DNA of 47,830 bases, taken from an uncultured Bacteroidales bacterium (GTDB taxonomy: Bacteria > Bacteroidota > Bacteroidia > Bacteroidales > Paludibacteraceae). A program made the translations under genes and the position numbers. The stretch is from positions 1-47,830 of the forward strand of contig CACWZZ010000015.1 of assembly GCA_902765485.1 (NCBI GenBank). Direction: 5' to 3'. Below, piece after piece: positions 41,904 through 47,830 of this stretch. The notes beneath the pieces are model-generated. The model saw nothing but the letters and a program-made list of their open reading frames with translations, made no database searches and was not told where the DNA came from. Position 1 is the stretch's first letter, and every line of letters begins with the position of its first letter.

Positions 41904-43016
41904 CTATTCTATATTTTTCATTAAATATTTGTTCGCTTTTTGTTGCAAATCAGGCAGTCGTTCTTCAAACTTAGAGAAGGGATAAACTGGCAAATCAGGA
42001 ATCTTTGTGTCAACCAAATAATCAGCGATATCAAAATAGGAATTCAATTGTTCTAATCGCGCATTTTGACTTTTCTTACTTCTTGCATCAAAGCGCAAAA
42101 ATGTGAAAAACGGAGTGTGAAGAATTAGTGATAAAATGGTTGCATGATAAGAGTTTGTAAGAACAACTTCAGCGTTATCTATCAACCAAAGCCACTCTAA
42201 AGGACCCATGATATCAACTTTTTTCATCCATATATAGTCTTCATGGTCAGCTGAAAAGCCTATTGCTTCTAAATGATGTTTTTTTACGTATTCTTGAACC
42301 TGCATTTTATACTCCTGATCTGTTGAAAGAAAGTAACAAAATGCAAATGGTTTCTTAATGTATAGTGCAGGTTTGGCAATAGCGCGGTAGTGAGATGCAT
42401 CTATAAGCAATGTTGGATCTATATGAATTGCTGCCGAGTATCCGAGTTGATTTATCAACTCTCTTCCGTCATTTTCGCGAACAGAAATAGCACTAAATGA
42501 TTTTAAACTCTCTTTGTATAGCGGAATTAGCTCTTCCGGCATAGTCTTCCCTCCTAAACTGGCAGCATAGGAAATCTTGTTGAGGGGGTGTGTTTGGAAG
42601 TTTTGCAAGAATATAGGGTCAATATGATTCGGATTCCAAATTTGGTCACTCCCACTTATGATAGTGGTAAAAGACTTGCATATATCCTCAATATTCTCTT
42701 CCGTACAGGGTTCAGTCATTTTACAATGCTGATTATAGAACGGAAAGAACGGACTGACTTTTTTCTGAAGAGAGTATGGTATAATAGTATAAAATAGAAG
42801 TAAACATTCTTTGAATAAGCGCTTTATTATTTGTTTTAAAGAAAGCATTCTCCAAGGCATTTGCATATAATCGCCACGACACCATTGAGGAACATAACGA
42901 ATAATTCTTGCGTCAATTCCATTTTGGCGCAAGTAATAATGCAACGCATATGCTTGCAAAGCGCTCCCGCAATTTGTCGGGTCATGCCATGTTAATATTC
43001 CTACTTTTGGTGCCAT
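41904..43016 (-). CDS. Polysaccharide pyruvyl transferase family protein
   Basis: The 370-residue protein begins APKVGILTWHDPTNCGSALQAYAL. It has ISGSDQIWNP, ISYAASLGG and a late VVLTNSYHATILSLI segment with the His typical of the family. It adds ketal pyruvate to a sugar from PEP, giving the glycan a negative charge. The true ATG is 43016 (a TTG codon precedes it). It is the first gene of the glycan operon; no consensus promoter is visible upstream, where a CGTGA/TCACG dyad lies at about 43059-43073. Confidence 0.88.
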   Translation of the reverse strand: MAPKVGILTWHDPTNCGSALQAYALHYYLRQNGIDARIIRYVPQWCRGDYMQMPWRMLSLKQIIKRLFKECLLLFYTIIPYSLQKKVSPFFPFYNQHCKMTEPCTEENIEDICKSFTTIISGSDQIWNPNHIDPIFLQNFQTHPLNKISYAASLGGKTMPEELIPLYKESLKSFSAISVRENDGRELINQLGYSAAIHIDPTLLIDASHYRAIAKPALYIKKPFAFCYFLSTDQEYKMQVQEYVKKHHLEAIGFSADHEDYIWMKKVDIMGPLEWLWLIDNAEVVLTNSYHATILSLILHTPFFTFLRFDARSKKSQNARLEQLNSYFDIADYLVDTKIPDLPVYPFSKFEERLPDLQQKANKYLMKNIE

Positions 43017-43113
43017 CAACCTTTCATTTACTCTCTATTTACCCTTCTTGTCTCGTGACTATCTCACGATCATCGTGTACGTCTCTGATGGGTGTTTGAT
43101 ATTTTGATAAAAA

Positions 43114-43245
43114 CTTGTTTTGGTGCGATCATACAGCATAAATAATCTTGTTTTGGTGCGATCATACAGCATAAATAATCTTGTTTTAGTGCAAAAATAT
43201 GCAATAAATAATCTTGTTTTGGTGCAAACTATTGCATAATTCATT
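43114..43245. repeat. Four-copy 33-bp tandem repeat upstream of the ATPase gene
   Basis: CTTGTTTTGGTGC begins at 43114, 43147, 43180 (with one change, TTTTAGTGC) and 43213, so the period is exactly 33 bp. Copies 1 and 2 share an identical GATCATACAGCATAAATAAT tail; copies 3 and 4 diverge after TGC. The array ends inside the promoter of the gene at 43281. The minus-strand open frame here is repeat translation. Confidence 0.85.
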
Positions 43246-43262
43246 TATTTTTTGTAACTTTG
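43232..43262 (+). promoter_or_regulatory. Promoter of the AAA ATPase gene
   Basis: TTGCATAAT (TTG at 43232-43234) and TAACTTTG (43255-43262) with a 20-bp gap. The -33 element lies in the fourth 33-bp repeat copy. Confidence 0.8.
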
Positions 43263-43280
43263 CAGCGGTTTTCAAAATAC

Positions 43281-44636
43281 ATGATTATGAAACGGAAGAT
43301 CTATCAGCAGTTATTGCAATGGAAAGAGCAAGAAAAGGGGCGTGTAGCTATCCTTATCGAAGGTGCCAGACGTGTCGGGAAAAGTTACATTGCTGAGGAG
43401 TTCGCAAGAAACGAGTATCGCTCGTATATTCTCATTGACTTCGCCCACATTACCAAAACCATGAAGCGCGTCTTTGATGACTACCTGGAAGACACTACTA
43501 CTTTCTTTCGATACCTGCAGACAGTTGCCGGAGTGACACTATATGAACGTGAGTCAATCATTATTTTTGACGAGATTCAGAAATATCCAAGAGCACGGCA
43601 GGCAATCAAACATCTAGTGGCTGATGGTAGATACGATTATATTGAAACCGGTTCGTTGGTTAGCATCAATAGCATGGCAGAGGATATCCTTGTTCCTTCT
43701 GAAGAACGATCCATGCAAATGTTCCCTATGGATTTTGAGGAATTCCTTTGGGCTTTGGGAGATGAACTGACTATGCCGTTTATTCGCGATTGTTTTGAGC
43801 GTAAACGTTCTTTAGGTCCGATGCATCGCAAAGCGATGGATATGTTCCGTCAATACCTCATCGTGGGAGGAATGCCACAAGCTGTGAACGCATACGCAGA
43901 TACGCACGATTTCCAAGTTACAGATAAACAGAAGCGTGACATCCTTTCTCTTTACCGCAAAAGCATCGGTAAATATGCCAAAGGATACGCAGAAAAAGTG
44001 CGTGGCATTTTTGACCAGATACCCGGCGAACTACAGAAACACGAAAGACGATTCATGTTGTCATCCATTGAGAAAGGAGCCCGCTATAGGAGCTATGAAA
44101 CGGCATTCCTTTGGTTACAGGATGCACAGATTACCAACACTTGCTATGGAGTTACCGAACCAACTGTGGGGATGCGTTTGCGTCGGGACGACGAGACATT
44201 CAAATGTTATATGATGGACACAGGATTACTGCTGTCACATGCATTTGATGAAAAAGCCATCCAAGGCGAGGAGCTATACCAGAAACTGCTACTGGACAAA
44301 TTGGAAATCAATTCAGGAATGCTGATTGAAAACATTGTAGCACAGATGTTAAGCACCTCGGGGCATAAACTCTATTTCTACTCATGTCTGTCACGAGAAG
44401 ATGCATCTTCACGAATGGAGATAGATTTCTTGGTAGAAAAGCCAACTTTAACTAACCGACATAATATATGCCCCATAGAAGTGAAATCCGGACAGCGCTA
44501 TACAACCAACTCACTGGATAAATTTCAAGCAAAATTTACCGAACAACTGGCGACACCGTATATCATCCACACCGCGGATTATCAAGAGAAAAATGGCATT
44601 ATTTATTTGCCGTTCTATATGGTTCCATTGCTTTAG
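43281..44636 (+). CDS. AAA-type ATPase with DUF4143-like C-terminus
   Basis: The approximately 451-residue protein has an N-terminal ATPase domain with Walker A EGARRVGKSYIAEE, Walker B IIIFDEIQKYPRARQAI and the sensor-like YIETGSLVSI. The C-terminal region has the DUF4143-like arrangement RMEIDFLVEK and PIEVKSGQRY, reminiscent of a PD-(D/E)xK nuclease fold core. Such ATPases are widespread and mobile in Bacteroidota and archaea, with no settled function. The ATG at 43287 is an alternative start. An array of 33-bp repeats covers the promoter, suggesting self-regulation. Confidence 0.88.
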   Translation: MIMKRKIYQQLLQWKEQEKGRVAILIEGARRVGKSYIAEEFARNEYRSYILIDFAHITKTMKRVFDDYLEDTTTFFRYLQTVAGVTLYERESIIIFDEIQKYPRARQAIKHLVADGRYDYIETGSLVSINSMAEDILVPSEERSMQMFPMDFEEFLWALGDELTMPFIRDCFERKRSLGPMHRKAMDMFRQYLIVGGMPQAVNAYADTHDFQVTDKQKRDILSLYRKSIGKYAKGYAEKVRGIFDQIPGELQKHERRFMLSSIEKGARYRSYETAFLWLQDAQITNTCYGVTEPTVGMRLRRDDETFKCYMMDTGLLLSHAFDEKAIQGEELYQKLLLDKLEINSGMLIENIVAQMLSTSGHKLYFYSCLSREDASSRMEIDFLVEKPTLTNRHNICPIEVKSGQRYTTNSLDKFQAKFTEQLATPYIIHTADYQEKNGIIYLPFYMVPLL

Positions 44637-44656
44637 TTTTTATCAATATATCAAAG

Positions 44657-44692
44657 ATCGCTTTCGTCATACATATCAATGGCGAAAGCGAT
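44657..44692 (+). terminator. Terminator after the AAA ATPase gene
   Basis: ATCGCTTTCG (44657-44666) pairs with CGAAAGCGAT (44683-44692). It faces the terminator of the opposing RNA at 44704-44736. Confidence 0.7.
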
Positions 44693-44702
44693 TTGTTGAA
44701 TA

Positions 44703-44997
44703 CAAAAAACGCGGATCTCTTCTCTTGCTTATCCGCTTTCTGAGGTCCTAGGAAAACCTTAAGTCTCGAATAAGCAATGCAGAAACCCACGCTGTGTATA
44801 TACGCGCACATACGCACCTAGATATGGTACGCACGGGTATAGATACACCCATGGGCATCTACCACTACTTGTTTTCGAAGACTTTTTATTGAAATTTCCT
44901 AGGTTTCAGAAAGTCAAAAACAAGCGTTAGTAAACGCCATTAAATATGTCTGCTCCCTCACTCCGAAATATCACGCAGACGTCCCAGCGTGAGTTTG
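44703..44997 (-). ncRNA. Structured non-coding RNA candidate, about 295 nt
   Basis: The unit lies between a consensus promoter (45003-45034) and a terminator (44704-44736), both on the minus strand, and has no good reading frame apart from an 8-codon one (MAFTNACF). Helices seen in RNA order: CUCAC (44993-44989) with GUGAG (44961-44957), crossed by GUCUGC (44980-44975) with GCAGAC (44953-44948), forming an H-type pseudoknot; a GCGUU-UACU-AACGC hairpin; CUUGUUUU with AAAACAAG around a hairpin loop; and a 9-bp long-range pairing of that loop (CCUAGGAAA, 44903-44895) with UUUCCUAGG (44755-44747). It does not match RNase P, tmRNA, SRP or 6S RNA signatures that I know. Confidence 0.7.
44704..44736 (-). 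terminator. Terminator of the structured RNA
   Basis: Minus strand: GCGGAT (44736-44731) pairs with ATCCGC (44716-44711), followed by GTTTTTT. The loop and 5' arm contain ATAAGCAA, which can also pair with TTGCTTAT upstream in the RNA (44777-44770). Confidence 0.8.
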
Positions 44998-45002
44998 CGC
45001 TG

Positions 45003-45034
45003 CAAAGGTACTACATTTTTCTGATATATGCAAA
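45003..45034 (-). promoter_or_regulatory. Promoter of the structured RNA
   Basis: Minus strand: TTTGCATATATC (TTTG at 45034-45031) and TACCTTTG (45010-45003), 20 bp apart. The TTTG is the end of the T tract of the preceding terminator. Confidence 0.8.
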
Positions 45035-45063
45035 AAAAATCGCAACTGAGTGCGATTTTTTTT
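45032..45063 (-). terminator. Terminator of the V-ATPase/fabD/DUF1295 unit
   Basis: Two 13-nt arms, each eight A or T plus TCGCA/TGCGA (45032-45044 and 45051-45063), form a perfect stem that reads as a terminator in both directions. On the minus strand its T tract runs straight into the promoter of the structured RNA. Confidence 0.85.
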
Positions 45064-45093
45064 GTTTGGGGATGAATGATGCTGCGTGCGTGT

Positions 45094-45120
45094 GCATACA
45101 TACATGCATACATGCATACA
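45094..45120. repeat. CATACATG micro-repeat
   Basis: CATACATACATGCATACATGCATACA is an 8-bp-period repeat between the DUF1295 stop and its terminator. It would be transcribed in the 3' untranslated region. Confidence 0.55.
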
Positions 45121-45164
45121 CGATGTGGAATACATTGATTATTTTATCCGTAGAAAGAAGGACT

Positions 45165-46034
45165 TTAAATCAATAGGCGTGTATTCTTTTTATACTCGGC
45201 ATAATCGGGTTTGTTTGCCAGCTGGCGGTGCTCCATGAGCGGAACAGAGATACAGAGGAAAAGCGCGGTCATGGCTATCGGCCCCAGAATGAACCAATCG
45301 AACCCATTCAACGCAGCATACATGATCCAAATACCCCACCAGAACTGAATCTCACCGAAATAATTAGGATGCCTCCCGTGCTTCCAAAGTCCCACATTAC
45401 AAACTTTCCCCGGGTTCGCTGCGCGGAAATCATGGCTCTGCTTATCTGCAATAAGTTGGATCGTAGCCGATGCGATACAAACTATACAGCCGAAGAAGAG
45501 AGCAAAGGAGGGAGTATCGTTAACGGGGATTTCATACAACTTCAAGCCCGGTAACATAGCGGCAAACACAACCAGCGTGGGAACCATGTTCAGACCAAAG
45601 AAATTGATCAGATGGAACAAGACCGGATGAAGACTTCTATATTTCGTATAGCGCCAATCCTCATGCGCAATGCCCTTGAAGGTAATTACCCAGTTACGCG
45701 TCAACCGCCATCCCCAATACCATGAAGCGATCAGCAGCAGGATAACAGGAAGCGACCATACTCCTGTATAAAACGCCCATGCAAGAAAAGCCACCGGCGG
45801 GAAGACACTCCAGTATGGGTCGTACACCGATACATTTTCATAGATCAATCCAAATACCCAAACTACAATAGTAGCTGCTACATCGGCGAGGAATAATCCC
45901 ACCTCAGCCTTCCCCTCAAGGGAAGGAGATATTTGCATAACAAAATGAAACACCCACCAGCCGATTATACCGGCAAGGAGGTAAATGGCGGTTATCAGCG
46001 CAATGCTGACCCATTTGGAGCAAGTACGTTTCAT
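45165..46034 (-). CDS. DUF1295-family membrane protein
   Basis: The 289-residue polytopic membrane protein (about 7 helices) is related to steroid 5-alpha-reductase C-terminal proteins. Its conserved end reads WKHGRHPNYFGEIQFWWGIW, PLMEHRQLANKPDYAEYKKNT. Members are thought to be lipid or isoprenoid reductases or methyltransferases; the reaction is not established. The loop after helix 1 (ISPSLEGKAEVG, residues 35-46) is encoded by a palindromic repeat otherwise found between genes. It follows fabD by 12 bp. Confidence 0.85.
   Translation of the reverse strand: MKRTCSKWVSIALITAIYLLAGIIGWWVFHFVMQISPSLEGKAEVGLFLADVAATIVVWVFGLIYENVSVYDPYWSVFPPVAFLAWAFYTGVWSLPVILLLIASWYWGWRLTRNWVITFKGIAHEDWRYTKYRSLHPVLFHLINFFGLNMVPTLVVFAAMLPGLKLYEIPVNDTPSFALFFGCIVCIASATIQLIADKQSHDFRAANPGKVCNVGLWKHGRHPNYFGEIQFWWGIWIMYAALNGFDWFILGPIAMTALFLCISVPLMEHRQLANKPDYAEYKKNTRLLI
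45898..45930. repeat. Palindromic C-run/G-run repeat inside the DUF1295 gene
   Basis: CCTTCCC-CTCAA-GGGAAGG (45908-45926) flanked by CCCACCTCAG and AGAT matches the layout of the intergenic repeat at 20103-20136. It adds a loop in frame. Confidence 0.65.
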
Positions 46035-46046
46035 AGAATAGTATTT

Positions 46047-46919
46047 TTAGCCGACGATTGCCTCCGGGTTGATCTTTCGGATAAGTCCTTTAAGGACGTC
46101 TCCCGGACCAAACTCATAGAACTCTGTAGCGCCATCCGCAATCATATTCTGGACGGACTGCGTCCAGCGAACGGGGGCTGTGAGTTGTTTCAAGAGGTTT
46201 TCGCGGATAATCTCGGGTTCTGTTTCTGCCTTTGCAGACACATTCTGATAGATCGGGCAGAAAGGTTTTCTGAACTCCGTTTTCAGTATAGCGACCTTCA
46301 GATCCTCTGCCGCTGGAGCCATAAGGGGCGAGTGGAACGCACCGCCGACAGGCAGACGCAAGGCTCTCCGTGCTCCGGCTTCTTTCATTGCCACACACGC
46401 AGCCTCGACCGCTTCGATGTCGCCGGAGATCACTACTTGCCCCGGACAGTTGAAGTTCGCCGCAACGACTACCCCACCCGCTTGAACCTTGCATATCTCC
46501 ACCACTTTCTCATCTTCCAAGCCAAGGACAGCTGCCATCGTGCCGGGGTTTTGCTCGCAGGCAGCTTGCATCGCCTGCGCACGCGCGGACACTAATAATA
46601 AGGCGTCCTCAAAACGAAGTGCGCCGCACGCCACAAGAGCCGAGAATTCGCCAAGGCTATGTCCGGCTACCATGTCCGGTTTCTCAATCGTCATCAGCCG
46701 TTGGGACACTACAGAATGGAGAAAGACTGCGGGTTGGGTCACTTTGGTCTGTTTGAGGTCGTCCGCAGAGCCCTCAAACATCACATCGGTGAGCGAGAAG
46801 CCAAGCAGCCTATTGGCTGCCTGACACATCTCGCGCGCCTCTTCATGCGCATCGTACAAGTCTTTGCACATGCCGGGGAATTGGCTTCCCTGCCCCGGAA
46901 AAACAAATGCTTTGCTCAT
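46047..46919 (-). CDS. fabD: Malonyl-CoA:ACP transacylase
   Basis: The 290-residue FabD begins SKAFVFPGQGSQFPGM. It has the nucleophile motif VAGHSLGEFSAL (Ser about residue 91), the substrate Arg in LLLVSARAQAMQ and the catalytic His in GGAFHSPLM. It loads malonate onto acyl carrier protein for fatty-acid synthesis. It is 2 bp after the V-ATPase K subunit gene, an unexpected but tight pairing. Confidence 0.96.
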   Translation of the reverse strand: MSKAFVFPGQGSQFPGMCKDLYDAHEEAREMCQAANRLLGFSLTDVMFEGSADDLKQTKVTQPAVFLHSVVSQRLMTIEKPDMVAGHSLGEFSALVACGALRFEDALLLVSARAQAMQAACEQNPGTMAAVLGLEDEKVVEICKVQAGGVVVAANFNCPGQVVISGDIEAVEAACVAMKEAGARRALRLPVGGAFHSPLMAPAAEDLKVAILKTEFRKPFCPIYQNVSAKAETEPEIIRENLLKQLTAPVRWTQSVQNMIADGATEFYEFGPGDVLKGLIRKINPEAIVG

Positions 46920-46921
46920 GA

Positions 46922-47395
<474 letters not shown>

Positions 47396-47424
47396 TTATT
47401 ATTTAAATGATTAATATGTACAAG

Positions 47425-47830
47425 TTATTTTTTGAATGGTTTATACTCTTTTCCGCCACCTTCGAAGCCTGCATTTTTGTAGAACTCCACAAAGGTAAGA
47501 CGCATCGGGTGAACCACGGATGAGATCAAGCAGAGCGCGAAATTAAGCGCGTGGCCAAAGACCATGATCAGCAAGGTCGGCAGCCATCCTATCCATCCGG
47601 GCAATGCCCCTCCGGCTTGAAGCGCCAAGGCATTGAACACATTGCCTAAAATACCTCCGGCGAGACCCAGTGCGAACAAACGGATATACGACAGCACATC
47701 GCCCAGCAGGCCGCTGACCATATTATACGTGCCCCATAAACCGCCACCGATATTCACCAGCAGAATCTTGCGATCCGGATTGCTGTAGAACAGGATGAAC
47801 AGCGCGCATATACCCAAAATCGCATAAATG
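47425..47830 (-). CDS. ntpI: V-type ATPase subunit I, C-terminal part
   Basis: The frame is open to the window end, so only the last 135 or so residues of this large stator membrane subunit are visible; the first codon lies outside. It contains GDVLSYIRLFALGLAGGILGNVFN, with the essential Arg of the ion half-channel, and FGHALNFALCLISSVVHPMRLTFVEFYKN, typical of subunits a and I. It works with the K rotor encoded next. Confidence 0.93.
   Translation of the reverse strand, partial: IYAILGICALFILFYSNPDRKILLVNIGGGLWGTYNMVSGLLGDVLSYIRLFALGLAGGILGNVFNALALQAGGALPGWIGWLPTLLIMVFGHALNFALCLISSVVHPMRLTFVEFYKNAGFEGGGKEYKPFKK

Noticed and set aside
43059-43244. 61-codon frame with repeated TKTRLFMLYDR
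   Set aside because: The repetition comes from translating the 33-bp DNA repeat; no promoter reads into it.
43114-43245. CRISPR array
   Set aside because: Repeats are contiguous without unique spacers, and no cas genes are present.
44599-44817. 72-codon frame on the minus strand after the ATPase gene
   Set aside because: It runs through two terminators and part of the structured RNA; no protein features.
44703-44997. tmRNA, RNase P, SRP RNA or 6S RNA identity for the structured RNA
   Set aside because: No tRNA-like ends or tag frame ending in AA, no GAAAGUCCGGGC-type RNase P core, no SRP GGAAG loop, and no simple long-hairpin 6S layout.
44946-45176. 76-codon frame on the plus strand
   Set aside because: It crosses a minus-strand promoter and terminator, and the translation is repeat-derived at its end.

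Overview
The window is a stretch of chromosome from a Bacteroidales-type bacterium (phylum Bacteroidota). Eleven promoters fit the Bacteroidetes pattern (a TTG/TTTG box, then TAnnTTTG), no Shine-Dalgarno signals stand out, and several genes belong to Bacteroidota-restricted families: GldF, a gliding/type IX secretion (T9SS) type B C-terminal domain, Omp28-like lipoproteins, a DUF6029-like barrel, a Bacteroidota-type Wzi protein and a lysine-type SerA. The codon bias leaves many long antisense open frames, which I left out. I found no tRNA, rRNA, CRISPR array or insertion sequence.

Layout. 1-319: end of a small unknown gene. 471-5725 (+): methylmalonyl-CoA epimerase and a Na+-pumping decarboxylase (carboxyltransferase, gamma, biotin carrier, beta), then a histidine kinase. 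The terminator of this unit lies inside the convergent ispE gene. 5600-13230 (-): ispE, a YfcE-like phosphoesterase, gldF, a nucleoside transporter, prfC, pheT. 13332-18884 (-): a tight six-gene operon of SDR oxidoreductase, TlpA-like thioredoxin, DUF6029-like barrel and three secreted cysteine proteins (two Omp28-like lipoproteins). 19207-29758 (+): small membrane protein, Skp/OmpH, Wzi-like barrel, a PycB/OadA carboxyltransferase without a biotin domain, serC, serA, a T9SS type B cargo protein, M3 peptidase, iron-sulfur flavoprotein. 29759-30608: mostly non-coding, with an independently promoted 48-codon reading frame or structured RNA. 30609-35212: XRE regulator, Lon, PfkB kinase, unknown small protein. 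35213-35965: repeats, a 37-codon frame and a possible gene remnant. 35966-43016 (-): an AT-rich glycan operon (pyruvyltransferase, four GT2, GT32, GT8, small protein). 43114-44636: a four-copy 33-bp repeat and a DUF4143-type AAA ATPase. 44703-45034 (-): a promoter-terminator-bounded, pseudoknot-rich non-coding RNA candidate. 45165-47830 (-): DUF1295 membrane protein, fabD, and V-type ATPase subunits K and I (cut by the window end).

How the parts fit. The decarboxylase operon would end the succinate-to-propionate route and export Na+. The V-ATPase K subunit keeps the Na+-binding residues, so both machines may share a sodium circuit. The distant PycB-like protein ends in a tail resembling the OadG tail, so it may dock on the same membrane module. 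The thioredoxin/Omp28 operon looks like a thiol-redox unit for the periplasm and outer surface.

Main points to check: the pseudoknotted RNA at 44703-44997, the thiol/Omp28 operon, the PycB-OadG tail match, the 48-codon unit, the 33-bp repeats before the ATPase, and a class of micro-tandem arrays with periods of 7, 8 or 11 bp that fill intergenic gaps and also occur in frame inside genes.
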